64,000 nucleotides of DNA from Galbitalea sp036271875 (GTDB lineage: Bacteria; Actinomycetota; Actinomycetes; Actinomycetales; Microbacteriaceae), in NCBI GenBank assembly GCA_036271875.1, contig DATAZU010000041.1:6098-70097 (forward strand), read 5' to 3'. A model generated the notes under the pieces. It worked only from the letters and a program-made list of their open reading frames with translations. It made no database searches and was not told the DNA's origin. Of the stretch, positions 53,473 through 63,653 are shown piece after piece; the stretch's first letter is position 1; the number at the start of each line of letters is the position of its first letter. The position numbers were made by a program, and so were the translations under genes.

Positions 53473-54573
53473 CTACTGAGCGAGTCTTTGAAGCCCGACC
53501 CGGTCCGGTTTTCCCGAGGGCAGGAGCGGGATGCCGGATACCAGAACTACGCGATCGGGTGCGGCGGCCGGTGGCAGTTCGGCTCGCACCCGGTCCCGCA
53601 CGACCGCGAGCTCGATGGCCTGCGTTGTGACAACAACGGGGACCTCACCCCAGCGCTCGCTCGGAGCTCGGACGACGACCGCATCCTCCTGGTCCGGGAT
53701 GCCTCGGACCACCGCCTGGACATCCGCAAGCGACACCTTGACGCCGCCGGAAATAATCACGTCATCGAGGCGACCAAACACGCGAACTCGGCCATCGAGA
53801 ACCTCGCCGGTATCGCCAGTCCGGTACCAGCGTGTTCCCTCATCGTCGACGAAAGTCGAGGCGGTGCGCTCATCGTCGTCGAGATAGCCCTCGGCCAGGA
53901 CTGCTCCGGCCAGCTCGAGTTGGCCATCCGAAACGCGCGCCCGGGTGTTCCCTATCGGGGCTCCGTCGTAGACGCATCCGCCCGACGTTTCGCTTGAACC
54001 ATAGGTTCGCGTGATCGCGATCCCCAGCTGACCGGCACGATCGACGAGGGCCTGCGGCGTTGACTGGCCGCCGACCAGGATGCGGTCAAACCTCCGCAGC
54101 GTCTGCAGCGCATCCGGGGTGTCGAGCAGGCGCGAGAGTTGTGCGGGAACCACGGCGGTGAAGCGAAGGTCGGCATCCATCGTCTCGGCGGCTCGTGCGA
54201 ACGCAACCGGATCGAAGGATCCATCGCGGAGGATCACAGGCTCGGTACCGCTCGCGATCGAGCGAACCAGTACGTTGATACCTGCGATGTAATGAGTTGG
54301 CAGGGCAAGCAGCCACTGGCCGTCGCCACCGATCGCGGATGCGGATGCCGCCGCACTTGCCAGCAGCGCATCGGCGGACAGGGCGACCCGCTTCGGTCTC
54401 GCCGTCGAGCCGCTCGTCTCGACTACCAGCGCGATGCGGCGTGCGACTTCCGCGGGCAGGCGCTCGCTCGTGTCGCCGACGAAGATGGCTGAGCCGCTGC
54501 CGCCCAGCGCGCCGCGGAGGCCCGCAAGCACTAAGTCGGGTCGAGCTTCCAGCCGCTCAAGCGGCCGGGTCAT
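53473..54573 (-). CDS. menE: o-Succinylbenzoate-CoA ligase
   Basis: ATG 54571-54573 gives 366 residues; a much longer frame overlaps menB and is not used. It is a short AMP-forming acyl-CoA synthetase: VVETSGSTARPKRVALSADA (phosphate loop), ALPTHYIAGINVLVRS, RTYGSSETSGGCVYDG, RTGDTGEVLDGRVRVFGRLD and the C-terminal LLPSGKPDR with catalytic Lys. It activates o-succinylbenzoate for MenB. The family is usually 360-500 residues, and this compact form is common in Actinobacteria. One base separates its start from the menB stop. Confidence 0.93.
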   Translation of the reverse strand: MTRPLERLEARPDLVLAGLRGALGGSGSAIFVGDTSERLPAEVARRIALVVETSGSTARPKRVALSADALLASAAASASAIGGDGQWLLALPTHYIAGINVLVRSIASGTEPVILRDGSFDPVAFARAAETMDADLRFTAVVPAQLSRLLDTPDALQTLRRFDRILVGGQSTPQALVDRAGQLGIAITRTYGSSETSGGCVYDGAPIGNTRARVSDGQLELAGAVLAEGYLDDDERTASTFVDDEGTRWYRTGDTGEVLDGRVRVFGRLDDVIISGGVKVSLADVQAVVRGIPDQEDAVVVRAPSERWGEVPVVVTTQAIELAVVRDRVRAELPPAAAPDRVVLVSGIPLLPSGKPDRVGLQRLAQ

Positions 54574-54574
54574 G

Positions 54575-55501
54575 TCAGTACTGCCACGGATACGGCGACC
54601 AGTCGGGCTCGCGCTTCTGAAGGAACGAGTCGCGGCCCTCGACCGCCTCGTCGGTTCCGTAGGCAAGTCTGGTGGCCTCGCCGGCGAACACCTGCTGGCC
54701 GACCATCCCGTCGTCGACGGCGTTGAAGGCGAATTTGAGCATTCGAATTGCAGTCGGTGACTTGCCGAGGATCGTGTTCGCCCAGTCGATTGCCGTCTTC
54801 TCGAGTTCGGCGTGCGGCACCGCCGCATTGATGGCGCCGGCCGCGAGCGCACGCTCGGCCGAGTACTCGCGTGCCAGAAAGAACACTTCGCGGGCAAACT
54901 TCTGGCCGACCTGCCGCGCAAAGTATGCGCTGCCGTAACCGCCATCGAAGGAGCCAACATCGGCATCCGTTTGCTTGAACTTGCCGTGCTCGAGGCTCGC
55001 GATGGAGAGATCGCAAACGACGTGCAGCGAGTGTCCGCCGCCGGCCGCCCAGCCCGGGACGACCGCAATGACGACCTTCGGCATGAACCGGATGAGGCGC
55101 TGTACTTCCAGGATGTGGAGGCGACCTGTTGCTGCGGGTCTCGATACGTCGGCTTCGCCGCCTAGTCGACCATCGGAGGGTTGGTACTGGTAGCCATCCT
55201 TCCCCCGAATGCGCTGGTCGCCGCCCGAGCAGAAGGCCCAGCCGCCGTCCTTCTGGCTCGGCCCGTTGCCGGTAAGCAGCACGACTCCGATAGCTACGTT
55301 CTGGCGCGCATCGTCCAGCGCCCGGTACAGTTCGTCCACCGTGTGCGGGCGAAAAGCGTTGCGGACCTCAGGACGATTGAAGGCGATCCGGGCGATCCGC
55401 CCGGTGCGATCCTGGTGGTAGGTCACATCCGTGAGCTGGTCGAAGCCCGCAACATCTACCCAGACATCTGCGTCGAAGAGTTCCGAAACGTAAGCGGCCA
55501 T
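54575..55501 (-). CDS. menB: 1,4-Dihydroxy-2-naphthoyl-CoA synthase
   Basis: The 308-residue crotonase-fold enzyme shows GWAFCSGGDQRIRG (oxyanion hole), VVPGWAAGGGHSLHVVCDLS, DADVGSFDGGYGSAYFARQV and the C-terminal KREPDWSPYPWQY typical of MenB. It closes the second naphthalene ring. Between DQRIRGKDGYQYQ and GRLHILEVQRLIR lies SDGRLGGEADVSRPAAT, where relatives have a shorter, different loop. The underlying DNA (55136-55176) is an imperfect palindrome like the repeats common in Microbacteriaceae, so a repeat seems to have been absorbed in frame. The loop is at a variable site and the enzyme should remain active. Confidence 0.93.
   Translation of the reverse strand: MAAYVSELFDADVWVDVAGFDQLTDVTYHQDRTGRIARIAFNRPEVRNAFRPHTVDELYRALDDARQNVAIGVVLLTGNGPSQKDGGWAFCSGGDQRIRGKDGYQYQPSDGRLGGEADVSRPAATGRLHILEVQRLIRFMPKVVIAVVPGWAAGGGHSLHVVCDLSIASLEHGKFKQTDADVGSFDGGYGSAYFARQVGQKFAREVFFLAREYSAERALAAGAINAAVPHAELEKTAIDWANTILGKSPTAIRMLKFAFNAVDDGMVGQQVFAGEATRLAYGTDEAVEGRDSFLQKREPDWSPYPWQY
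55136..55176 (-). repeat. Palindromic repeat inside menB
   Basis: The minus strand reads GATGGTCGACTAGGCGGCGA and continues AGCCGACGTATCGAGACC, an imperfect palindrome (GGT-CGA arms around a GGCG/CGCC centre). It resembles extragenic repeats ending TATCGAGACC that I know from Microbacteriaceae. Here it encodes part of an extra loop of MenB. Confidence 0.5.
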
Positions 55502-55505
55502 GCAA

Positions 55506-55859
55506 CTAGCCTAGGCCGCCCGCCAGGTCGAGCAGCCGGGTGAGAATGAGCGGGCTCGCGAGAATTCCGATCACGATTGCGATCGCACCGAAGCGCCTGC
55601 CCCTGCCCATCACGACTGCTGTCGCACCCCCCAGCACCCCGATGATCGAGGTCCCCGTCGCGACATAGGCGAGGACGATTCCGGTCTCCCAGTGGCCGGC
55701 CATCGCCGCGCTAATCCCGATCGAGGTACCGGCCACCGTGACGAGCGAGGCAAACAATGCAACGACGCCGAGTCTCGCGCGCGTTGTTCGCGGCGGCGGA
55801 TCGGCGCGGCGGCGAGGCTGCCGACCAAACACCTCGATGCCTCGAAACTCACTCGCCAA
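55506..55859 (-). CDS. Small membrane protein of unknown function
   Basis: The 117-residue protein starts at TTG 55857-55859 behind AAGGGG. After a basic N-terminus (about 30 residues) it has three hydrophobic segments: LGVVALFASLVTVAGTSIGI, TGIVLAYVATGTSIIGVLGG and GAIAIVIGILASPLILTRLL. I do not recognise a family; the layout recalls DUF4190-like proteins. It lies five bases upstream of menB on the same strand, and its start is 58 bases from the divergent menC. Confidence 0.6.
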   Translation of the reverse strand: MASEFRGIEVFGRQPRRRADPPPRTTRARLGVVALFASLVTVAGTSIGISAAMAGHWETGIVLAYVATGTSIIGVLGGATAVVMGRGRRFGAIAIVIGILASPLILTRLLDLAGGLG

Positions 55860-55917
55860 CTCGCTCCCCTTCGGTCCTCTAGTCCAGCTTGCCTCAGGGT
55901 TGCGTCAAACTGGGGTC

Positions 55918-56901
55918 ATGACGGTTGCATTGGCGGAACTGCTCGACACCGCGCGAGTTGTCGCCCTGCCCATGGCCACTCGGTTCCGCGGGGTCGACGT
56001 GCGAGAGGCGCTCATACTGCGCGGCCCAGCGGGCTGGACCGAGTTCTCGCCTTTTGTCGAATACGACGACGCCGAGTCCGCGGCCTGGCTTGCTGCGGCA
56101 ATCGACTTCGGCTGGCGCGACATCCAGCTACCATCCGGCGCACCAGACTTCGTCCGCGTGAATGCGACGCTGCCCGCGGTGCCCGCGGATGCCGTCGTCG
56201 CCATTCTCGATCGGTTTCTGGGCTGCAGAACCGTCAAGGTGAAGGTCGCGGAAGCCGGCCAGTCGCTGTCCGATGATGTCGCGCGCGTCGCGAGGGCCCG
56301 CGAATACCTCGGACCGGATGGCCGCATCCGCGTCGACGCCAACGGCGGGTGGAACGTTGATGAGGCCGAGCACGCGATCCACGCGCTGGCCGAGTTTGAT
56401 CTCGAGTACGCGGAGCAGCCGTGCGCAACGGTGGATGAACTGGCGCAGATCCGTAAGCGCGTCAAGTACATGGGCATTCCGATCGCGGCCGATGAGAGCG
56501 TGCGGAAGGCGGCAGACCCGATCGCGGTCGCCAGGGCGAGGGCGGCCGACATCCTTGTCATCAAGGCGCAACCGCTTGGCGGGATCGCGAGCGCTCTCAG
56601 GATCGTGAAGAAGGCGAAGCTGCCGGTGGTCGTCTCGAGCGCGCTCGACACATCGATCGGTCTCGCGATGGGGGCGTACCTCGCGGCATCCATCCCCGGT
56701 GGCGTCTCCTTCGACAGCGGACTCGCCACCGCTGCGCTCCTTGCTGCGGACGTGACTGCCGCCCCGCTGCTCCCCGTCGACGGACAAATCCCCGTGCAAA
56801 GGGTCGAGGTCGACGAGAACCTGCTCACCAAATTCGCGGCCAGCCCGGCTCGGACCGACTGGTGGCTCGATCGCCTTCGACGCACCCACGCGCTGCTCTG
56901 A
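55918..56901 (+). CDS. menC: o-Succinylbenzoate synthase
   Basis: ATG 55918 gives 327 residues. It is an enolase-superfamily enzyme with KVKVAEAG (KxK), IRVDANGGWN, YAEQPCATVDEL, AADESVRKA and LVIKAQPLGGI (Lys acting with the first Lys), as in MenC of Actinobacteria. It dehydrates SHCHC to o-succinylbenzoate. It faces away from menB and menE but serves the same pathway. The end is followed by a repeat-rich spacer. Confidence 0.93.
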   Translation: MTVALAELLDTARVVALPMATRFRGVDVREALILRGPAGWTEFSPFVEYDDAESAAWLAAAIDFGWRDIQLPSGAPDFVRVNATLPAVPADAVVAILDRFLGCRTVKVKVAEAGQSLSDDVARVARAREYLGPDGRIRVDANGGWNVDEAEHAIHALAEFDLEYAEQPCATVDELAQIRKRVKYMGIPIAADESVRKAADPIAVARARAADILVIKAQPLGGIASALRIVKKAKLPVVVSSALDTSIGLAMGAYLAASIPGGVSFDSGLATAALLAADVTAAPLLPVDGQIPVQRVEVDENLLTKFAASPARTDWWLDRLRRTHALL

Positions 56902-57168
56902 CGATGCCCGCGCCCGCATCCCCGCGCCCGCATCCCCGCGCCCGCATCCCACGCCCGCATCCGCATCCCACATCCGGTTGTGCAGGTACTCCGAGCGAAA
57001 ACCCCCGGATTCCCAGCAGAAGTACTGCGTGACATCCGGATTACCTGCACAACAGGTGTTGGGGTGTTGGGCCATCGAGGTGCCGGGATGAACGGGCGTT
57101 TGTGTGTTGGGGTGTTGGGCCGTCGAGGTGCCGGGGCGTCGAGTGAGGTGGGGTCTGGCTGAGAGGGC
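56902..57168. repeat. Repeat-rich spacer between menC and ccsB
   Basis: Three parts are visible. First, three perfect 14-bp units CGCGCCCGCATCCC (56909-56950) and a degenerate fourth. Second, an inverted repeat GTTGTGCAGGTA (56977-56988) with TACCTGCACAAC (57042-57053), extending to TCCG/CGGA after one mismatch. Third, two 32-bp direct copies (57056-57087 and 57104-57135) that start GTGTTGGGGTGTTGGGCC, with one difference. No gene is present. Confidence 0.8.
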
Positions 57169-58191
57169 TTACAGGCCGGAGTAGCTGTGCAGACCGTGGA
57201 AATAGATGTTGACGATCGTGAAGTTGAAGACGACCGCCGCGAAACCGATGATGGCGAGTGTGCCTGACCGCGATCCCCTCCAGCCTCGGGTAGCCCTCGC
57301 GTGGATGTAGCCGGCGAAGATGACCCAGACGATGAACGTCCAGACCTCTTTCGTGTCCCAGCCCCAGTAACGTCCCCATGCGTGCTCGGCCCAGATTGAG
57401 CCGGCGATGAGAGTGAAGGTCCAGAAGACAAAGCCGACGACGATCAGACGGTAGGCGAGCGTCTCGAGCCGCTGTGCCGTCGGCACTCCGCGGATGCCGC
57501 TGAGGCCCTTCGCCTCGCGTCGCGCCTGTACGAGCTGGATGATCGACAGCGCAGCACCGAGACCGTAGAAGCCGGTCCCCAGCGAGGCGACGAACACGTG
57601 GATGACCAGCCAGTAAGACTGGAGTGCCGGCGGGAGCGGAACAACGTCAACGTAGAAGTTGGTGGTCGCCACGCCCAGGGCGACCAGCACAAACCCGGTG
57701 ATGTACGCACCGAGGAAACGCAGGTCCTGCCAGAACTGCATGACCAGGAAGACACCGATGATAATCGCCGTCGCAGTCAGCGTGAACTCGAACATATTCG
57801 CCCACGGAACCCGACCGGCCGCGACTCCGCGAAGCACCGTTCCGCTGACGTGCAGGATCCACGCCATGACCGTAAAGATCATCCCGAGGCGGCCCGAGAT
57901 CGAGCGCTTCGGCTTGACCGTGTCCTCCGGAATGCCGGGGACATCTGGAACGCCGAGCGCAGCCGCCCGGTCAAGGACCGCCGTGCCGCCGGCCCTGGGC
58001 CGGGCGGACGTGGATGCCACGAGAGCCTCGGCGGGTGGGGCAGCGACTTGCTTGGCGTCCGACATGCGCCTGGCGAGGTCGTAGGTGAAGAAGATGAAGG
58101 CCAGCGCGTACACGAACATGGCCGAGTAGATGGCCACGAGAGAGTTTTGGACGAGCGATGCCTGGGTGACTACTTCATGCACTTCGATCAC
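57169..58191 (-). CDS. ccsB: Cytochrome c synthase subunit CcsB (ResC)
   Basis: The 340-residue membrane protein from GTG 58191 has about eight helices and the haem-handling WWD-type motif WAEHAWGRYWGWDTKEVW near residue 270, with His residues in nearby helices (WILHVSGTVL, WLVIHVFVASLGTGFYG). Together with ResB it exports haem and ligates it to apocytochromes c (System II). An extra cytoplasmic linker of about 70 residues follows the first helix. Its start overlaps the resB stop (GTGA). Confidence 0.95.
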   Translation of the reverse strand: MIEVHEVVTQASLVQNSLVAIYSAMFVYALAFIFFTYDLARRMSDAKQVAAPPAEALVASTSARPRAGGTAVLDRAAALGVPDVPGIPEDTVKPKRSISGRLGMIFTVMAWILHVSGTVLRGVAAGRVPWANMFEFTLTATAIIIGVFLVMQFWQDLRFLGAYITGFVLVALGVATTNFYVDVVPLPPALQSYWLVIHVFVASLGTGFYGLGAALSIIQLVQARREAKGLSGIRGVPTAQRLETLAYRLIVVGFVFWTFTLIAGSIWAEHAWGRYWGWDTKEVWTFIVWVIFAGYIHARATRGWRGSRSGTLAIIGFAAVVFNFTIVNIYFHGLHSYSGL

Positions 58192-59846
58192 GGCCTTATG
58201 GTAAGCCCGAGAAGCTGGGAATGCCTCCGGGCGATTTCGGCCACGGCATCATCCAGCCGTGGGTCTTCTCCGCGGGCAAGGCCCGCATACTCGTAGTGCA
58301 CTTTGCCGCCCCTTCGAACGGCCTTGATCCACACGCGACGGCGCGGGATGAAGAGGCCGGTGAGCAGCCCGAGGAACACCAGCACCGCGAAGGTCAGTAC
58401 CCAGTACTGCGTCGGGTCGTGGTGGATGTCAAGGCCGGCGTAGTGGATCGCCTTGGTGAATTCGATCGTGCCGAGGCCGTTCGGCAGCTTTGCGGTTTTG
58501 CCCGGCGTGAGGCTGATCCCTGCCTTGCCGGTTCCCCGACCGTCCAGTTGTTTCAGCTTGTCGGTATTGAGCGAGTATGCGTTGACGGGCTTGCCGCTGT
58601 TGAGTCCCAGGTTGCCGGTGAAGATCTGCATGGTCAGCACTGGATTGATCTGCCGCGGGTCCACGGAATGGGGCGCCGCGCCGCAGGTCCCGTCCCCGCA
58701 CTCCGTCGGGTAGAACAACCCGATAATCCCGACCTCTTTGGCTAAGCCGTCCGGGATCTTGATGACGCCTTCACTGGTGAGGCTGGTGTCCTGGGGAAGG
58801 AAGGGAACGGGCGCTGAGTACACCACCTTGCCAGCCGGGTTGCGCACCGTGACAATGGGCGCGAATCCGTTGCTGAGCAGGTAGATCTGCGTCCCACCGA
58901 TTTCCAATGGGGAGTTGACCTTGATGGTCTGATTCTTCGGCTTCTCGCCGGGAACCTGCGTGCGCACGTACGCGGTGTAGTCGGTCGGGTCTCCGAAGTC
59001 CGTCGAGTTGCTCTCGTCGTACTTGGCCACAAATTTGGTGAGCGTGAGCCGGTAGGGACTCAGCGCGTCGGCATCGAACCAGCGCCCGGGACTGATCGAG
59101 TCGTAGTCGCTCAGGGTGTTTGCAAACGACTGGCCGACGGGGACGACCTTCTGGCCGGTCCAAATGAATCCGCCCCCGATGCCCACGGCAATCAGGATTC
59201 CGACGAGCGCAATGTGGAACACCAGGTTGCCGGTTTCACGCAGGTAACCCCGCTCGGCGCTGGCCGAGTCGTCGAACATGCGGGTGCGGTAGCGGGCGTC
59301 ACGCAGGACGTGACGAGCCGCAACGATTCCCTCGTCGATGTCCTCGGCATCCAGAGCAACCGGCTCGGTCTGCAGGAAGCCGGGAAGCCGGTCAAGACGC
59401 GCTGGCGTCTTCGGCGGCTGCGAGCGCAGCGCGGCGACGTGGTGCATCGTGCGCGGGATGATGCAGCCAACCAGCGAGATGAACAGCAGGATGTAGATGG
59501 CCGAGAACCACACCGAGGAGTAGGTATTGAAGACGCCCAGGAAGTCGAGCACCTTCGACCATCCAGGATTTTCCGCCTTGTACTGGATGACGCCGTTCGG
59601 GTCGGAGGTGACCTGGGGTACGAGCGACCCGGGGACCGCCGCGAACGCGACGAGCAACAGCAGGAACAGTGCCGTGCGCATGCTGGTCAGCTGGCGCCAG
59701 AAGAAGCGCAGGTACCCGACGAAGCCGAGACGCGGCTGGGTGACCTCAGAGGCATCCGGGACCTCAGAATCGAAATGATCCGACGGTCGCTTGGGGTCGT
59801 GATTCTGGTCAGACGTATTCTGCTCAGATGACGGGGATGAAGCCAC
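58188..59846 (-). CDS. resB: Cytochrome c biogenesis protein ResB
   Basis: The 552-residue protein from GTG 59846 has three N-terminal helices (MRTALFLLLLVAFAAVPGSL, WFSAIYILLFISLVGCIIP, LVFHIALVGILIAVGIGGGF), a large external domain, and a last helix (YWVLTFAVLVFLGLLTGLFI). This is the ResB/Ccs1 layout. It holds apocytochrome c and haem with CcsB. The gene overlaps ccdA by 23 bases and ccsB by four, so the whole cluster is translated as one operon. Confidence 0.95.
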   Translation of the reverse strand: MASSPSSEQNTSDQNHDPKRPSDHFDSEVPDASEVTQPRLGFVGYLRFFWRQLTSMRTALFLLLLVAFAAVPGSLVPQVTSDPNGVIQYKAENPGWSKVLDFLGVFNTYSSVWFSAIYILLFISLVGCIIPRTMHHVAALRSQPPKTPARLDRLPGFLQTEPVALDAEDIDEGIVAARHVLRDARYRTRMFDDSASAERGYLRETGNLVFHIALVGILIAVGIGGGFIWTGQKVVPVGQSFANTLSDYDSISPGRWFDADALSPYRLTLTKFVAKYDESNSTDFGDPTDYTAYVRTQVPGEKPKNQTIKVNSPLEIGGTQIYLLSNGFAPIVTVRNPAGKVVYSAPVPFLPQDTSLTSEGVIKIPDGLAKEVGIIGLFYPTECGDGTCGAAPHSVDPRQINPVLTMQIFTGNLGLNSGKPVNAYSLNTDKLKQLDGRGTGKAGISLTPGKTAKLPNGLGTIEFTKAIHYAGLDIHHDPTQYWVLTFAVLVFLGLLTGLFIPRRRVWIKAVRRGGKVHYEYAGLARGEDPRLDDAVAEIARRHSQLLGLTIRP

Positions 59847-60567
59847 CGTTCACCGCCGCTCCGAGTTCAGACATGATGACCTGCCACAGCCCGCTCACCA
59901 TGAGGATGCCGACGAGCACCAAAAGAATGCCGCCGATGATGTTGACCGCACGGATGTGTCGGCGAAGAAACGCGAGTGCCCCGGTTACCCAGTTGAGTCC
60001 CAGTGCAACGAGGAGGAATGGGATGCCCAATCCAAGCGAAAAGGCCACGCCAAGAACCGCTCCTCGCCACGGGCTGCCGCCGTTCAGCGTTATCGAAAGG
60101 ACCGCCGCGAGGGTGGGGCCGATGCACGGCGTCCAGCCGAGACCGAACACGATGCCGAGCAGGGGTGCACCCGCGATCCCGGTCGCAGCGGTCCAGCTCG
60201 GCTTGATGGTGCGCTGCAGGAATGAGAACTGGCCGATGAACACGAGTCCCATCAGGATCACCAGAACGCCGGCAATCCGCGTGATCAGGTCGAGGTGAGC
60301 CTTCAGCAGGAACCCGGCACCGCCGAGAAGCCAGTTGTATGAGACGAAGACGATCGTGAACCCGAGAACGAACAACGCAACGCCAAGGAGCAGTCGGCTG
60401 CGATGCGGGCGATCCGCTTCAGACGTGAATCCGCCGATGTAGCCGAGGTAGCCCGGCACGAGGGGAAGAACGCAGGGCGACAGGAAGGCGACGATCCCGG
60501 CGGCGAGCGCAATGGCGAGCGCGAGCAGCAGGTTGCCGTTGCCGATGATCGTGCCGATTGACCCCAC
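59824..60567 (-). CDS. ccdA: Thiol-disulfide transporter CcdA
   Basis: The 247-residue protein from GTG 60567 has six helices with the two redox cysteines in FLSPCVLPLVPGYLGYIGG and GLGWTPCIGPTLAAVL. It carries reducing equivalents across the membrane to ResA, which keeps apocytochrome c thiols reduced. It lies two bases after resA on the same strand. Confidence 0.95.
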   Translation of the reverse strand: MGSIGTIIGNGNLLLALAIALAAGIVAFLSPCVLPLVPGYLGYIGGFTSEADRPHRSRLLLGVALFVLGFTIVFVSYNWLLGGAGFLLKAHLDLITRIAGVLVILMGLVFIGQFSFLQRTIKPSWTAATGIAGAPLLGIVFGLGWTPCIGPTLAAVLSITLNGGSPWRGAVLGVAFSLGLGIPFLLVALGLNWVTGALAFLRRHIRAVNIIGGILLVLVGILMVSGLWQVIMSELGAAVNGGFIPVI

Positions 60568-60569
60568 GC

Positions 60570-61163
60570 CTACTGTCCCTCGGACGTCACGCGAGCGACG
60601 AGATCTTCGAGGATCGACGGGCTCTCGAGTTCTCCCGTGACGCGCGCCGCGACACGCCCGTGCTTGTCGATCACCAGGGTGACGGGGACCGCATCCGGTG
60701 ACACGTACGACGAGTACGCGTACTGGACGGTTGCGTTGTTCGTGTCGATGACCGATGGATAGGTCACCCCGTGGGATTTCTCAAACTCGATGGCCTGCGG
60801 AGCCTGGTCGTAAACGTCGACACCGAGGAATGGGATGCTGCCCCCGTAGTGCTTGTACGCCTTCTCGAGGTTCGCCGCTTCGACCCGGCACGGACCGCAC
60901 GTCGAGTACCAGAAGTTCAGCACGTGCACTTGTCCCGCATACTGCGAGCTCGTCACCTTCGCTCCGCTTTCGAGCGTCGCGGTGAAACCGGCCGTTGGCG
61001 GTTTGCGCTGGTCGGGAGGCACCTCTTTGTATTGTCCGGACCCGGATACGTATCCTGCGTTGTTGCCGTCGTTGGCGATTGACGGGTCTTCCGTGCATCC
61101 GGCGAGCGCCCCGATCGCCAGCAGGGACGCGAGAGCCGTTACGAGCAGCTTTCCGGTCTTCAC
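60570..61163 (-). CDS. resA: TlpA/ResA-like thioredoxin lipoprotein
   Basis: The 197-residue protein from GTG 61163 has a lipoprotein signal (LLVTALASLLAIGALAGC, lipid-modified Cys at about residue 23) and a thioredoxin fold with the active site NFWYSTCGPCRVEAANLEK. It reduces apocytochrome c cysteines outside the membrane using electrons from CcdA. Its start overlaps the phosphatase stop (GTGA), placing it in the same transcript as the System II genes. Confidence 0.93.
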   Translation of the reverse strand: MKTGKLLVTALASLLAIGALAGCTEDPSIANDGNNAGYVSGSGQYKEVPPDQRKPPTAGFTATLESGAKVTSSQYAGQVHVLNFWYSTCGPCRVEAANLEKAYKHYGGSIPFLGVDVYDQAPQAIEFEKSHGVTYPSVIDTNNATVQYAYSSYVSPDAVPVTLVIDKHGRVAARVTGELESPSILEDLVARVTSEGQ

Positions 61164-61849
61164 ACGGCTCCAAGGTCGATCGCGGATGCCTGCAATGCTG
61201 CCGCAGGATCCTGATAATCGACCTCAACAAAATTGTGCGCAGGACTACCGCCGGTCCCTGAGCCTGCTGAAGGGCCCAACGCCCGCTCGTCCCTCGCCAG
61301 CGTCGTAATACTCGACAACGCACACCGCCGCTTCCGCGGATCGTGAAATAGTCGCTCGCCGGCCAGCTCACGGTGCACCATCCAGATTGGCAGCTGATGG
61401 CTGACCAGAACCACCTCGCCCGATTCCGTTGCGCTCCACGCGTCCTCGATGACGCTCAGCATCCGAGCTGCGATGGATGCGTATGGCTCGCCCCAGCTCG
61501 GACGGAACGGATTGCGCAGCTTGGGCCACAGTCGAGGATTGCGCAGCGCCTTCGCGCCAAATCCCGCGGTTCCCTCGAAGTCGTTCCATGGCTCGATGAG
61601 CCGCTCATCCGTGATCACGGACAGGCCAAAGTCGGTCGACCACGGTGCGGCGGACTCCTGGTTGCGCTGCAGGGGGCTCGCATAAAGGCGCATGATCGGA
61701 TGCCCGATCCTGGAATCCGCGGACTCCTTCGCCATTCGCTTACCCAGCTCGCTCAGCCCGTAGCCGGGGATGCGACCGTAGAGCACGTGATCGGGATTGA
61801 AAACCTCACCGTGACGCACGAGGTGGATGAGGTCGGCAGGCACCCCCAA
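61160..61849 (-). CDS. Histidine phosphatase (phosphoglycerate mutase-like)
   Basis: The 229-residue protein starts at TTG 61849 or GTG 61843; neither has a strong ribosome-binding site. It has the catalytic LIHLVRHGEVFNP motif, a second Arg in RLYASPLQRNQES, a Glu in RLIEPWNDFEG and the late His in VLVSHQLPIWM. It removes phosphate from an unknown small molecule. Near the C-terminus GPSAGSGTGGSPA is encoded by a REP-like repeat. Coupling to resA is positional and no role in cytochrome assembly is known. Confidence 0.88.
   Translation of the reverse strand: MGVPADLIHLVRHGEVFNPDHVLYGRIPGYGLSELGKRMAKESADSRIGHPIMRLYASPLQRNQESAAPWSTDFGLSVITDERLIEPWNDFEGTAGFGAKALRNPRLWPKLRNPFRPSWGEPYASIAARMLSVIEDAWSATESGEVVLVSHQLPIWMVHRELAGERLFHDPRKRRCALSSITTLARDERALGPSAGSGTGGSPAHNFVEVDYQDPAAALQASAIDLGAV
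61253..61276 (-). repeat. REP-like repeat inside the phosphatase gene
   Basis: On the minus strand GGCCCTTCAGCAGGCTCAGG continues GACC, two bases from the common core CCCTTCGACAGGCTCAGGG. It is read as GPSAGSGT, the same frame as the menF copy at 47958-47984. Confidence 0.6.
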
Positions 61850-61887
61850 AGTTTACGGTGCCTTACCTGTCAGTAAACTCTGGTCTC

Positions 61888-63219
<1,332 letters not shown>

Positions 63220-63352
63220 CAGCAGCGGGGTACACGGCGGGGGACAGGCAGAACCTTCTATGTCCCCCAAACGAGTTACGTGACACGCGGGTTTTCGGGG
63301 CGTAGCTTCAAGGGATAGCGCGAATGTGAGGCAGTCGCGTAGGAGGTACCCG

Positions 63353-63616
63353 ATGAACGATCCTCGCCACTCGGTCGATGATGACAGCGACAACTTCGAC
63401 CTCGACTGGGAGTCGCTGAGTTTCTCGTCGACGCGGTCGGTTAGCGACGGTTCCGACCCGATCGACGACTGGGAAGAGCGCTTCAACCAGGACACTGCAG
63501 GCTACGTCCCGGACCCATCGACGACATCGTTTACCGACCTCGACCTCGGACCGGCTCTCGTCGAGCTTCGACACACCGCCGAGTGGGCAGACCTCGACTC
63601 CTGGCCTGACACGTAA
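63353..63616 (+). CDS. Small acidic protein of unknown function
   Basis: ATG 63353 follows AGGAGGT at good distance and gives 87 residues. The protein is strongly acidic (HSVDDDSDNFDLDWESLSFS, DPIDDWEERFNQDTAGYVPD), with no signal or membrane segment. I do not recognise it. The good ribosome-binding site and codon use support a real gene. It is convergent with the MFS transporter gene. Confidence 0.65.
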   Translation: MNDPRHSVDDDSDNFDLDWESLSFSSTRSVSDGSDPIDDWEERFNQDTAGYVPDPSTTSFTDLDLGPALVELRHTAEWADLDSWPDT

Positions 63617-63653
63617 GTGTGAACTACTCCGCGGTCGTCCGCGATGGGCGGGT

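Noticed and set aside
53473..55068. A 531-codon version of menE
   Set aside because: Everything before ATG 54573 overlaps menB in another frame and is Arg/Ser/Pro-rich.
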